Shown piece by piece: positions 1-8,833 of a stretch of 64,000 nt of DNA. Location of the stretch: positions 132,044 to 196,043 of the forward strand of contig QHWT01000046.1 of the NCBI GenBank assembly GCA_003222675.1. Direction: 5' to 3'. The translations under genes and the position numbers were made by a program. Position 1 is the first letter of the stretch. Each line of letters begins with the position of its first letter. This stretch comes from Acidobacteriota bacterium. Its GTDB lineage: Bacteria; Acidobacteriota; Vicinamibacteria; Vicinamibacterales; 2-12-FULL-66-21. The notes beneath the pieces were generated by a model, which saw only the letters and a program-made list of their open reading frames with translations, was not told where the DNA came from and did not search any database.

Positions 1-67
1 CCGCCGCGTTCGTCTTGGTGATGCCGGTGTCCTGTGCAATCTTCGCGATCAGTTCCTGTCTGTTCAT
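1..67 (-). CDS. HU-family DNA-binding protein, N-terminal fragment
   Basis: Only the first 22 codons are inside the window; the rest lies beyond the left edge. The visible start reads MNRQELIAKIAQDTGITKTN, the typical opening helix of bacterial HU/IHF proteins, small dimeric nucleoid proteins that bend DNA. A good Shine-Dalgarno (GGAGGG) sits a few bases before the ATG. It lies downstream of, and in the same direction as, the S41 protease gene, with an 84 bp gap. HU rather than IHF is a family-level guess from so short a piece. Confidence 0.8.
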   Translation of the reverse strand, partial: MNRQELIAKIAQDTGITKTNAA

Positions 68-151
68 GAGCCCTCCGAGTGCAAAGCCGTGCAATGGATG
101 TGCTTCGGTTATACGACGCACACCGCGGAAGGTCAACAGGAAACGGATCGG

Positions 152-1342
152 TCAGGCGGCGATTTTGTGGACGTGTTCAATCGCGGCATCGAGGATGGGA
201 TCGCCAGCGGGGGACGACTCGCCGATCTCGAACGCCTCGGGCTCATCGATCGCGACATCGGGATTGAGGCCCTTGCCCTGGATCGCATCGCCGCCCGGTG
301 TGAGATAGCGCGCGTAGGTCAACCAGAGTCCACGGCCATCTGCCAGGCGCACGAGTTTCTGCACGCCCGCGCGACCGAGCGTGCGCTCGCCGATGAGGTC
401 TGCGCGCTTGTTGCCGTCGAGCGCTGCGGCAAAGAGTTCCGCCGCGCCTGCCGTGCCGGTCGTAACCAGGAGCGTCACTGGAAGCGTAATCGCACCGTCG
501 CCACTGCGCGCCGCGATCGTTTCGCGCGCAGCCTTGTCGCCACGGCCCGCCTTCACCGCAAGCGTCCCGGATTTCACGAAGAGCCTGGCAGCGTCGAGAC
601 CCGCCTCGAGGGGGCCTTCTGCGGTGCGCCGCACATCGATGACCAGGTGTTTCGCGCCGCCGTTCTCGAGCGCCGCCGCCTGATCGCGCAGGTGGGCGAT
701 GACATCGCCAGTGAACGACCCGATCCGGATGTAGCCGACGTCGGCGCCGATCAATTTTCCCGAGACCAGCACGCCGGCCGGCGTCTTTTCGCGCACGAGG
801 CCAATCTGCTTGGGCTCGGCGGCGTTGCCGCGAATGATGGTGAGCGTGACTTTCGATCCTGGCGTGCCGCGTAGCAGCCGCATGCCTTCGAACACGGAAA
901 GGTCGCGCGTGGGCTTGCCGTCGATCGCACGCACGTAATCACCGGTCTGCAGTCCCGCCTTTGCGGCGGGCGATCCGTCGCGCGCCGCGATCACGCGGAG
1001 ATAGTACTGCCGCGTCAACTCGATGCCGACGTCTGCCGGCGCCGCCGCGCTCGCGCCGGCTTCGGCGACTTTCACGAGCTTCGGGTCGAGATACGCGCTG
1101 TCGGGATCGAGCCCGTCCGCAAGGCCGCGCATCGCGCCGTCCATCACGCGATCCACCTTCACGTCCTCGACATAGTTATTCACGATCAACGACACAACAT
1201 CGTCGAATACGCGCAGGTGCTGGAGCTTCTCGTCGCCGGTTGACGCCCTGCCGAGCAGGCCGCCGAGCACGACGAACGCCAGCGCCGGCGTGGAAATGAG
1301 GAGCACGGAAAGGCGGGTTCTTGTCGTCATCGCTTCAGCCAT
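152..1342 (-). CDS. S41 (CtpA-like) protease homologue lacking the catalytic dyad
   Basis: This 396-residue protein has an N-terminal membrane anchor or signal (residues 10-32), a PDZ domain (about 100-175) and an S41 peptidase core (about 195-365), the architecture of periplasmic carboxy-terminal processing proteases. In active members the Ser lies in a G-S-A-S-A-S-E motif and the Lys 25 residues later in a GKG motif. Here the motif reads GTAGAAE and GRAG, so the Ser position is Gly299 and the Lys position is Arg324. It is therefore probably a non-catalytic scaffold or a decaying gene. Its start overlaps the end of the EnvC-like gene by 16 bp, matching the known envC-ctpA pairing, so both probably concern cell-wall remodelling. 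Confidence 0.85.
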   Translation of the reverse strand: MAEAMTTRTRLSVLLISTPALAFVVLGGLLGRASTGDEKLQHLRVFDDVVSLIVNNYVEDVKVDRVMDGAMRGLADGLDPDSAYLDPKLVKVAEAGASAAAPADVGIELTRQYYLRVIAARDGSPAAKAGLQTGDYVRAIDGKPTRDLSVFEGMRLLRGTPGSKVTLTIIRGNAAEPKQIGLVREKTPAGVLVSGKLIGADVGYIRIGSFTGDVIAHLRDQAAALENGGAKHLVIDVRRTAEGPLEAGLDAARLFVKSGTLAVKAGRGDKAARETIAARSGDGAITLPVTLLVTTGTAGAAELFAAALDGNKRADLIGERTLGRAGVQKLVRLADGRGLWLTYARYLTPGGDAIQGKGLNPDVAIDEPEAFEIGESSPAGDPILDAAIEHVHKIAA

Positions 1343-2408
1343 TGTAAGGGATCGACCGGTTTTCCGTCGATGCGTAACTCGAAATAGAGGGATGGATTGC
1401 CGGCCGGGTTGCGCCCGGCCAGCCCGACGGTACTCGACGCCGCAACGCGATCCCCCTGGTGCACCGACAGGCTGCCGAGGTGTCCATAGAGCGAATACGC
1501 TTGCCGTCGTGCACCGCGCGGACGGCCTCGCCTTCGGCCAGCGAGAGCTCCATGCCGCTGCTCGACTGCCGGCCGAAGCGCTTCATGACTACGCCGTCCG
1601 CCGGCCAGGGCAGGGCGCCCTGGAACGGACGAAGGGGCAAGCCGACGGCAGGCGCCGTTCGCCCCGCGGCCATCTGCGCGACCGACGATTGCAGCCGCTG
1701 CTGCGCTTCCTGGAGCTCGCCCGAGAGTTGTGCGTTCAGATCGCGCCTCGCATCGATGGCGGCGACGCGCGCCGTACGCGCGCCGACGGCGCGCTCGACC
1801 GCCGCGCGCGCATCGCGCGCGCGCGATTGCAGAGCCCGCAGCTCGGCGACGCGGGCTTCGAGCGCCTTGCGCTCGCGCGCGAGCGCCGCCACGGTGCGGC
1901 GGTGTTCTTCGATGCGGTCGCGATCGATCCGTCCGAGCGCCGACGCCGTGCGGTACGCGCGTCCCAGCTGCCGCAGATCGTCGACGTCGAGCAGCAGCCG
2001 CCAGTAGCCCGCGCGGCCCATCTTGTACAGCTGCACGAGGCGCGCTTCGACGTCGGGACGCTGCCGATCCGCCTCCCCCTGCAGCGCCTGCGCGCGCGCG
2101 GTCGTCGCGTCGAGCTGACGCTGAACGCCGCCGGACTCCGCCTGGATCGCGGCGAGCTTTTCCGCTTTGATTTGTCGATCCAGTTCGAGCTTGCGGAGCT
2201 CAACGAGCAGCGTCTGCTCCTGCGAAGCGAGCGCTTCCGCCTCGCGCTGGAGCGCCGCGAGACGATCCGCCGCGCGCTTCGACAAGGCTTCGGTCTGGGC
2301 GCGGTCGGCCGGCGGGGGCGCCGGAGGCTGAGCGTACACAGAAACGGTGACAGTCACAGTTACCGCCAGAAGTGTGACGGTCACTGTTTTCAGAACTGTG
2401 AGTGTCAC
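1327..2408 (-). pseudogene. EnvC-like murein hydrolase activator, frameshifted
   Basis: The gene encodes a secreted protein with a Thr/Val-rich signal sequence, a long coiled coil (about residues 35-250) and a C-terminal degenerate M23 (LytM) domain. EnvC-type proteins activate peptidoglycan amidases rather than cut peptidoglycan. The reading frame breaks near 1497-1503, just after the residues AVHDGK. The other frame continues as YSLYGHLGSLSVHQG and ends PLQWLKR at 1327-1329, closely resembling the C-terminus of E. coli EnvC. About 20 residues that normally precede SLYGH are absent, so the event may be a short deletion rather than a one-base loss. Without a shift the protein would end in an unrelated tail at 1335. 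The GTG at 2408, 14 bp after the upstream stop, is preferred to the ATG at 2441 inside that gene. The lack of HxxxD and HxH metal ligands is normal for EnvC. Confidence 0.75.
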
Positions 2409-2421
2409 CGTTTCGGAGCCT

Positions 2422-4512
2422 CTAGAACAGGGATTTGCCATCGATGTCGGTAGGAATGGTGACGCCGAAATATTTCAGTACGGTCGGGGCGATGTCGATG
2501 ATGCGCGGAGTCGTCGTCCCAATCGGGCGATTCGAGACGAGCACGCCGGACGTGATCGCGTAGTCGTACCCGCCGTGATCGGCGCTCCACTTTTTCGTGT
2601 TCGGGTACACGATCCCCTGCGGCGATCCCCCGAGCGTCGTCTGCCACGAGACTCGATAGCCGTCGTTCATGCCCACCTGGAGCTCCGCGGCATTCTGCAG
2701 ATAGCCGCCGGAGTAGATGTCGTCGCGTTTGTAGACGGCGCGGATGATCGGCGTGCCGTCCTCCGGATCGTTCAGCGTCAGCAGCTTCGCGCTCAATTCC
2801 CCGGCGAGCTGCTTCGCCTCGGCTCCGGGACTGACGATCCCTTTGGATTCACGGCCGCGCAGGTTGAAATAGATCTGGCCGATGCCCATCGCGTAGGCGC
2901 GCGTGCGGCTCCAGTCCACGTTCTCCCAGAACGTGCCGCCGCCGAAGAGATCCGCGAGCTTCTTGTCGCCCGGCTGCTGTCCCTGCAGCACCATGTAACC
3001 CTGCTGCACGAGCCACGTATCGAGGTTCACGGCCTTCCGCCATGAATGGAACCCGTGATCCGACACCACGAGAACGGCCACGTCAGGGCCGATGCGCCTG
3101 ACCACTTCGCCAACGAAGTCGTCGGCGCGGCGGTAGACCCGTTCAATCGCGTCGCCGAACGCGGCGGCGAGCTTCGCGTCGTACATCGGATGCTTTGGAT
3201 CCGTCAGCCGCCACATCATGTGCTGCACGCGGTCGGTGGACTCGATGACGCCGACGAGCACGTCCCAGTTCTTCGCATCCACGCGATCGAGAATCACCTT
3301 CGCGCGATCGTTGAAGGCGACGAACAGATCGTCCATGAACGTTTTCTCGTCCATGCGATCCTCGTTGAGCGGCCACGTCGCTTCGGCCCATCCAAGCGTC
3401 CGGTAGTACCCGAGGCGCTTGAACAGCTCGCCGGCAAAAGCTTCTGGGTATGAAATCGGCAGCGGCGGATTGTCCGGCTTGAAGTTGACGGGGGACACGT
3501 AGAGCTGCAGCTCGTTCCCCGCATTCATCAACAGCATTTGCGCCATGCCGTGCAGCCGCACGAGCATGTTGATCTTGAACGTGAGGTCGATCCACGGAGA
3601 CCACTGGCCCTGGATCAGCCTGATGGATTCCCCTTCGATCTCGACGGTCGCCGCTTTCGCACCGCGATCCCACCGGATCGTGAACGGGACGTGCACGTCC
3701 TGGATGGCCTGGAGCTCGGCGAGCTCCGCGCGGTCGGCGTCGCTCAGCGTCGGTCCTTTCCGTCGAATGGCCTCGATCTTCTGGCGCACGAGCGGGTTCG
3801 GGGGGCCGACGAGCTCGGCATTCGCGACATCTCCCTCGAACACCAGGCGTCGCAGGATGCCGCCCATCTCCGTATTGCCTTCCTCGTAGCGGCTCAGATC
3901 CGTGGCGTAGTACGAGAAGGTTCCCATCGTCCCGCGTATGTCGGGTAGCGGAAGTCCCGCGAGCATCTCGCCATTCGGCACCGTCTCGGGCGGAAACGTC
4001 ACCGGGACGGTGAGGACGCTCGACTGCACGCCGGCCTTTCCCGCAGTGACCCAGAACGATGTGCCTCCACGAATCGATTCGAGCTTCGGTTTCGATGTCG
4101 GGATGTAGTTGAACAGGAACGTCGGCGGCGTACGCTTCACCATGCCGAGATCCGGCAGGTACGTCGTGATGTCGCGGACAAGGAAATCGTAGATGTTGTG
4201 CTTGCCCGCGTTGACGCCCGTCGCAAACGACGCCCATGCCGTCGGCGATTCCGGGGAATGTGTGGTCGCCAGGGGGAACATGCCCCCTTTCTTGGCGAGC
4301 GCGGACAGATGGGGAAGCTTGCCTTCGTGCATCCAACGCTCGACGAGCTGCGGGTCCATGCCGTCGAAGCCAAGAATCACGAGCTTCTGCGCGTACTGCG
4401 ATGGGCCTCGACGCGGGCCGCCGCCGCACGCGACGAGCAGCGCCATCGCGACACTCGTAGTGAGAATGCCGAGGGCACTCGTGAGCGCGAGGAGCCTTCC
4501 GGATGAGCGCAT
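2422..4512 (-). CDS. Alkaline phosphatase superfamily lipoprotein (type I phosphodiesterase/nucleotide pyrophosphatase)
   Basis: This 696-residue protein starts with a lipoprotein signal ending in LLVAC (Cys29), so it is probably anchored in the periplasm. The alkaline-phosphatase-superfamily core shows FDGMD (residues 49-53) as a metal-binding strand, a nucleophile region SPESPTAW with Thr91 as the likely nucleophile, and later SDHGFH and DHGGYD metal ligands. These are hallmarks of type I phosphodiesterase/nucleotide pyrophosphatase proteins. The natural substrate cannot be read from sequence; it could be a phosphodiester, a sugar phosphate or a phospholipid headgroup. A TATAAT lies 10 bp before the ATG, facing away from ruvX. 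The EnvC-like gene follows directly and probably shares its transcript. Confidence 0.85.
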   Translation of the reverse strand: MRSSGRLLALTSALGILTTSVAMALLVACGGGPRRGPSQYAQKLVILGFDGMDPQLVERWMHEGKLPHLSALAKKGGMFPLATTHSPESPTAWASFATGVNAGKHNIYDFLVRDITTYLPDLGMVKRTPPTFLFNYIPTSKPKLESIRGGTSFWVTAGKAGVQSSVLTVPVTFPPETVPNGEMLAGLPLPDIRGTMGTFSYYATDLSRYEEGNTEMGGILRRLVFEGDVANAELVGPPNPLVRQKIEAIRRKGPTLSDADRAELAELQAIQDVHVPFTIRWDRGAKAATVEIEGESIRLIQGQWSPWIDLTFKINMLVRLHGMAQMLLMNAGNELQLYVSPVNFKPDNPPLPISYPEAFAGELFKRLGYYRTLGWAEATWPLNEDRMDEKTFMDDLFVAFNDRAKVILDRVDAKNWDVLVGVIESTDRVQHMMWRLTDPKHPMYDAKLAAAFGDAIERVYRRADDFVGEVVRRIGPDVAVLVVSDHGFHSWRKAVNLDTWLVQQGYMVLQGQQPGDKKLADLFGGGTFWENVDWSRTRAYAMGIGQIYFNLRGRESKGIVSPGAEAKQLAGELSAKLLTLNDPEDGTPIIRAVYKRDDIYSGGYLQNAAELQVGMNDGYRVSWQTTLGGSPQGIVYPNTKKWSADHGGYDYAITSGVLVSNRPIGTTTPRIIDIAPTVLKYFGVTIPTDIDGKSLF

Positions 4513-4522
4513 GGATCGGCAA

Positions 4523-4542
4523 ATTATAGCGTGTGCTACGCT
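4523..4542. promoter_or_regulatory. Back-to-back -10 boxes for the phosphodiesterase gene (-) and ruvX (+)
   Basis: On the minus strand TATAAT occupies 4523-4528, 10 bp before the ATG at 4512. On the plus strand TGC-TACGCT (extended -10, hexamer 4537-4542) lies 7 bp before the GTG at 4550. Both imply very short or absent 5' leaders. No good -35 boxes are visible. Confidence 0.6.
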
Positions 4543-4549
4543 CGATTTC

Positions 4550-5011
4550 GTGCGCGCGCTCGGAATAGATTACGGCGAGCGGCGGATCGGCCTCGCGCTG
4601 TCGGATGCCACGGGACTGATCGCCTCGCCGTGGAAGACGGTCGCCAACGATGCAAACGTGGGCAAGGCCGCCGAGCGTCTCGCGGCAGAGATCCGCGCCC
4701 TGCAGACGGACGATTCCGGGATCGGTGCCATCGTCCTCGGGCTGCCGCGGCGTCTGAGCGGCGAGCCCAACGCGCAGACTGCCCGGGTTCAGAAGCTCGC
4801 CGATCTGCTGGCGACGATGATTGTGATCCCGATTACGTTTCAGGATGAGCGGCTGACGAGCCGCGAGGCGGAGGAGCGTCTTTCGGCGCGGGAGCGCGAT
4901 TGGCGCCGCCGGAAAACCCGGGTCGATGCGCTGGCGGCGGCGATCATTTTGCAGGATTACCTCGACAGCCGGCCGCGTCCCGTGGCTGCCGAGGAGAGCG
5001 ACTCCCAGTGA
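4550..5011 (+). CDS. ruvX: Holliday junction resolvase-like protein / pre-16S rRNA nuclease YqgF (RuvX)
   Basis: The 153-residue product has the RNase-H-like fold of YqgF, which trims the 5' end of 16S pre-rRNA and was earlier proposed as a Holliday junction resolvase. The N-terminus RALGIDYGERRIG carries the first catalytic Asp. The central VLGLP, the DERLTSREAE and the C-terminal RVDALAAAIILQ segments with the last Asp are all present. The frame is open upstream, but the GTG at 4550 gives the normal family N-terminus and lies 7 bp after a -10 box. Its stop overlaps the mltG start by 4 bp (GTGA), a common ruvX-mltG arrangement. Confidence 0.93.
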   Translation: MRALGIDYGERRIGLALSDATGLIASPWKTVANDANVGKAAERLAAEIRALQTDDSGIGAIVLGLPRRLSGEPNAQTARVQKLADLLATMIVIPITFQDERLTSREAEERLSARERDWRRRKTRVDALAAAIILQDYLDSRPRPVAAEESDSQ

Positions 5012-6039
5012 AACGTTTTGCGGCGTTCGTCTTCATTCTCGTGCTCGTGGGCGCGGCGGCCGGCGCGTGGCTCTACATCGGGGTCAGCCGTCCATATAAA
5101 GGTTACGAGGCGGCGGAGCAGTTCGTCGACATTCCCGCCGGTGCGGGACCGAGCTCGATAGGCCGGCGGCTCGCTGACGCGGGCGTCGTGCGCGACGTCA
5201 ACAGCTTCAGGTTCGCGGTGTGGCTGTCGCGCCAGGGACGGCGTCTGCAGGCGGGGGAGTATCGCTTCGATCGTCCGGTCTCGGCTCGCGAGGTCGTCGA
5301 CAAGATCGCGCGCGGCGAGGTCTACGTGCTGCCGATCACGTTCCGCGAGGGACTGACGATCAAGCAGATGGCGTCGTTGTTCGAGAGCAGGGGATTTGGC
5401 CCCGCGGACGCGTTCGTGCGCGCATCGAAGAACGTCGATCTCGTGCGCGCGCTCGATCCCGAGGCGCAGGATCTCGAAGGCTACCTGTTTCCCGAGACTT
5501 ATTCGCTGCCACGCAAGGCGACAGCCGATCAACTCGTCGCTCGCATGGTGTCCGCGTTCGAGAAGGCGCTGACACCGGATATCCGAGACCAGGCCTCGGC
5601 GCGCGGCATCGGCCTGCGGCAGCTCGTGACCCTCGCGTCAATCGTGGAGAAGGAAACCGGTAGTCCAGCCGAGCGTCCGCTGGTTGCCGCGGTCTACGCG
5701 AACCGTCTCAGGATCGGGATGGGACTGCAGTGCGATCCGACCGTGATCTACGCGCTCGATCGCGTGGGCCGTTACCACGGGAACCTGACGCGCGAAGACC
5801 TTCACTTCGATTCGCCTTACAATACCTACCGCTATTCGGGCCTGCCGCCCGGACCGATTGCCTCGCCCGGGCGCGCCTCGCTCGCCGCGGCGGCGGCACC
5901 GGCTGACGTTCCCTACATTTATTTCGTCAGCCGCAACGACGGGTCGCACGCCTTCGCGACCACGCTCGACGAGCACAACCGCAACGTGCAGCAGTATCAG
6001 CGCCAGTACTTCATCGACAGGCGCCGGGAAGCCCAATAG
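5008..6039 (+). CDS. mltG: Endolytic transglycosylase MltG
   Basis: The 343-residue protein has one N-terminal transmembrane helix (about 5-25), a LysM-like region and a YceG/MltG catalytic domain. MltG cleaves nascent glycan strands at the inner membrane and is thought to act as a terminase of peptidoglycan synthesis. The catalytic Glu lies in ASIVEKETG (Glu214), followed by NRLRIGMGLQCDPTVIYAL, a strongly conserved block. It starts at a GTG overlapping the ruvX stop. A tandem-repeat array begins within 3 bp of its stop codon and separates it from the convergent nadK. Confidence 0.95.
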   Translation: MKRFAAFVFILVLVGAAAGAWLYIGVSRPYKGYEAAEQFVDIPAGAGPSSIGRRLADAGVVRDVNSFRFAVWLSRQGRRLQAGEYRFDRPVSAREVVDKIARGEVYVLPITFREGLTIKQMASLFESRGFGPADAFVRASKNVDLVRALDPEAQDLEGYLFPETYSLPRKATADQLVARMVSAFEKALTPDIRDQASARGIGLRQLVTLASIVEKETGSPAERPLVAAVYANRLRIGMGLQCDPTVIYALDRVGRYHGNLTREDLHFDSPYNTYRYSGLPPGPIASPGRASLAAAAAPADVPYIYFVSRNDGSHAFATTLDEHNRNVQQYQRQYFIDRRREAQ

Positions 6040-6040
6040 G

Positions 6041-6232
6041 GGTTCACGGTTCACGGTTCACGGTTCACGGTTCACGGTTCACGGGTTCACGGGTTCACGG
6101 GTTCACGGGTTCACGGGTTCACAGGTTCGGTTCATCGTTTTCGAAACCTTGAACCTTGAACCTTGAACCTTGAACCTTGAACCTTGAACCTTGAACCATG
6201 AACCGTGAACCGTGAACCGTGAACCGTGAACC
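6041..6232. repeat. Inverted heptad arrays between mltG and nadK
   Basis: The left part (6041-6131) is tandem GGTTCAC passing into GGGTTCAC. The middle (about 6145-6196) is tandem AACCTTG. The right part (about 6198-6232) is tandem GTGAACC, the reverse complement of the left unit. The spacer could fold into a long hairpin and fills the whole gap between two convergent stop codons, so it may act as a two-way terminator. Confidence 0.9.
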
Positions 6233-6234
6233 CG

Positions 6235-7119
6235 TTAGGGCGTGCTCCCACCCCATCGGAGCTTGCTGCGCAGCACTTCGAAGTACGTGCGGTTCGCCGC
6301 TTTGATGATCTGAAGCGATCGTGGCGCGCGGCGGACGCTGACGATGTCGCTCGATTGGAGCGGAAAGCCGGACTGCCCGTCGAAGGTCACGAACACTTCG
6401 CTGTTCGAGTCCATGATCGGGCGGACGTGAACTTCCGAGGAGGCGGGAATCACCACGGGACGGTTTGACAGCGTGTGCGGCGCGATCGGCGTCAGCAGGA
6501 TCGCGTCTAGCGCGGGGTGCACGATCGGTCCGCCGGCGGCGAGATTGTAAGCGGTCGAACCCGTGGGACTCGCGATGATCAATCCGTCGGCGCGCACGCG
6601 CGTGACGGGGTCGTCTCCGACCGATATCGAAATCTCGACGATCCGCGAGAGTGCTCCTTTCGTGATCACGATGTCGTTGAGCACCGCGTGTTCGGAGAAG
6701 GGCTCATTGTTACGCACCGTCCTCGCGAGCAGCATCATCCGCGAATCGATCTCCGCCGTGCCTGCCAGCGCCGACTCCAGCGCATCGTGGAGCTCGGGCA
6801 GCGTGATCTCCGTGAGGAACCCGAGACTTCCGAAATTCACGCCGAGGATCGGCACGTCGGTGCCGGCCTGCGCGATGCGCCCGGCCATGCCGATGAGCGT
6901 GCCGTCGCCGCCAAGAATCACGACGAGGTCGCACGCCTTCGGCAGTTCGTCGCGCGTGCTCGTCGGACGTCCCGCCGGCAGACCGACGAGTTTCGCGGTT
7001 TCGACCTCGAACACGGCTCGCACGTCGCGCGCCTCGAGCCAGCCCGCCAGTTCGGCGAGGATATTCGCCGCGGCATCGAGGCCGCGCTTGGCGACCAATC
7101 CAACACGCGTGATCGGCAT
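6235..7119 (-). CDS. nadK: NAD kinase
   Basis: The 294-residue product phosphorylates NAD to NADP, a cytoplasmic step feeding reductive biosynthesis. It shows GGDGT (residues 70-74), the NFGSLGFLT block and PTGSTAYNLAAGGP, all diagnostic of the NAD kinase family. It is the last gene of the run from hsp20 at 11901. Its ATG overlaps the tlyA stop by one base (TGATG), so translation is probably coupled. Its stop codon lies directly beside the heptad array. Confidence 0.95.
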   Translation of the reverse strand: MPITRVGLVAKRGLDAAANILAELAGWLEARDVRAVFEVETAKLVGLPAGRPTSTRDELPKACDLVVILGGDGTLIGMAGRIAQAGTDVPILGVNFGSLGFLTEITLPELHDALESALAGTAEIDSRMMLLARTVRNNEPFSEHAVLNDIVITKGALSRIVEISISVGDDPVTRVRADGLIIASPTGSTAYNLAAGGPIVHPALDAILLTPIAPHTLSNRPVVIPASSEVHVRPIMDSNSEVFVTFDGQSGFPLQSSDIVSVRRAPRSLQIIKAANRTYFEVLRSKLRWGGSTP

Positions 7120-7892
7120 CAGTCGGAGGTTCGAGGTTCGACGTCCGAGGTCCGTCGGAGGTGCAGAAAGAACTCGCGGTTGCCTTCGGCTCCGGTAATG
7201 GGGGAATCGGTCGCGGCCACGCGTGTCAATCCTAGCGCATCGGCGGCACGCGCGACGTCCTCCACGACGCGCGCCTGCACGCCGGCGTCGCGCACGAGGC
7301 CGCCTTTGCCGATTTCTTCGCGGCCTGCCTCGAACTGCGGTTTGACGAGCGCGACGAGATCCGCGCGCGGCGCGAGCAGCGGGACGATTGCCGGCAACAC
7401 CTGCCGCAGCGAAATGAACGATAGATCCATCGTAACGATATCGAACGCGCGTGCCTCTTGCGGCAATTGATCCGGGCTCAGCGTGCGGGCGTTGATCCGC
7501 TCGATGACGATCACGCGCGCGTCGTTACGCAGCTTCCAGTCGAGTTGCCCGTGGCCGACGTCGAGCGCGACCACCAGGCGCGCGCCGCGGCGAAGGAGGA
7601 CGTCCGTGAAGCCGCCGGTGGAAGCGCCCACGTCGAGCGCCAGCCGCCCGACAACCGGAATGGCGAACGCGTCGAGCGCGTGAGCGAGCTTGACGCCGCC
7701 GCGTCCGACGTAGGGATGATCGGGCTCGATCAGCGAGAGCTCGGCATCCCCGGGTACGTTCGCGCCCGCTTTCGAGACGACCTGCCCGTTGACGCGCACC
7801 TGCCCGGCGAGGATCAGCGCGCGCGCCCGCTCCCGCGACGGCGCAAGCCCCTTGTCGACGACCGCGATATCGAGCCGTGTCTTGCCTTTCAA
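7119..7892 (-). CDS. tlyA: TlyA family rRNA 2'-O-methyltransferase
   Basis: This 257-residue protein has an N-terminal S4 RNA-binding domain (about 1-62) and an FtsJ-like methyltransferase domain with the SAM motif DVGASTGGFTDVLL. TlyA proteins methylate rRNA 2'-hydroxyls; the hemolysin label is historical. The TTG at 7892, overlapping the ispA stop, gives the normal start LKGKTRLDIAVVDKGLA; the open frame further upstream is antisense-like noise inside ispA. The last dozen residues (RRTSDVEPRTSD) are encoded by GGTTCGA/TCCGAGG repeat DNA of the kind found in spacers, so the tail is probably repeat-derived and not part of the fold. Confidence 0.9.
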   Translation of the reverse strand: MKGKTRLDIAVVDKGLAPSRERARALILAGQVRVNGQVVSKAGANVPGDAELSLIEPDHPYVGRGGVKLAHALDAFAIPVVGRLALDVGASTGGFTDVLLRRGARLVVALDVGHGQLDWKLRNDARVIVIERINARTLSPDQLPQEARAFDIVTMDLSFISLRQVLPAIVPLLAPRADLVALVKPQFEAGREEIGKGGLVRDAGVQARVVEDVARAADALGLTRVAATDSPITGAEGNREFFLHLRRTSDVEPRTSD

Positions 7893-8833
7893 CTGGTGCG
7901 CGCGATCACCCACTGCGCGATCGCGGGAAGCTGGCCCGCGAGTCGCTTGGCGCGGAGCGCTTCGAGCGCCCGCTCGACGCACGCGGCTGCCATCGCCCGC
8001 GAGGCATCGAGGCCGTAGAGCGCTGGATATGTCGGTTTGTTGGCGGCAGCATCCTTGCCGGCGGTCTTCCCAAGATCCTGCGAGGCTCCTTCGACGTCGA
8101 GGATGTCGTCGACGATCTGAAACGCGAGACCCAGCTCGTCGCCGTAGCATTGGATGGCGTGCAGCTGCGCCTCGTCTGCGCCCGCCATCACGGCGCCCGC
8201 AAGCGCCGACGCGCGGATCAACGCGCCCGTCTTGCGCGCATGCATCGCGCGAAGGCCCTCGCCATCGACGCTGCGCCCGGTGCCCGCCGCTTCCAGATCG
8301 ATCGCCTGGCCGCCGACCATGCCGCACGGCCCGGCGGCGTCCGCCACTATCTGCAGCGTGCGCAGCTTGCGGACCGCGACCGTCTCATCGGCCACATCGT
8401 CACCACGCTGCGGCTCCCGCGCGATGAGCGCGAACGCTTCGGTCAGCAGCGCGTCTCCCGCGAGGATCGCCATGCCTTCGCCGAACACGACGTGATTGGT
8501 GGGACGTCCTCGGCGCAGCGTGTCGTCATCCATGGCCGGCAGATCGTCGTGGACGAGCGAGTAGGTATGAATCAGTTCGAGCGCGCAGGCGACCGGCATC
8601 GCGAGCGCGCGCGCGCTGTCCGCTGCGGCGCCCCGCGCGGCAGCCGCGGCTTCGGCGGACGCGAGCGCGAGCACGGGGCGCAGACGCTTGCCCCCGGCGA
8701 ACAGGCTGTAGCGCATGGCCTCGCCGACGCGCGGCGGGCACGCGGGCGCGGAAGGCAGGAACCGTTCCAGCGCGCCGTCGATATCCGTGCGCCGGGCTTC
8801 GAGCCACGCGCGGAGATCCGCGTCGGCGCTCAC
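7889..8833 (-). CDS. ispA: Polyprenyl (farnesyl/geranylgeranyl) diphosphate synthase
   Basis: The 314-residue enzyme condenses isopentenyl diphosphate with allylic diphosphates for isoprenoid synthesis. Both aspartate-rich motifs are visible: DDLPAMDDD and DDILD, plus the GGKRLRP substrate-binding block. The residues near the first motif fit a short-chain (C15-C20) synthase, but product length is an inference. It begins at a GTG overlapping the xseB stop by 4 bp. The xseB-ispA order is widespread in bacteria. Confidence 0.92.
   Translation of the reverse strand: MSADADLRAWLEARRTDIDGALERFLPSAPACPPRVGEAMRYSLFAGGKRLRPVLALASAEAAAAARGAAADSARALAMPVACALELIHTYSLVHDDLPAMDDDTLRRGRPTNHVVFGEGMAILAGDALLTEAFALIAREPQRGDDVADETVAVRKLRTLQIVADAAGPCGMVGGQAIDLEAAGTGRSVDGEGLRAMHARKTGALIRASALAGAVMAGADEAQLHAIQCYGDELGLAFQIVDDILDVEGASQDLGKTAGKDAAANKPTYPALYGLDASRAMAAACVERALEALRAKRLAGQLPAIAQWVIARTS

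Noticed and set aside
6041..6232. CRISPR array
   Set aside because: Unit length is 7-8 bp without spacers; no cas genes nearby.
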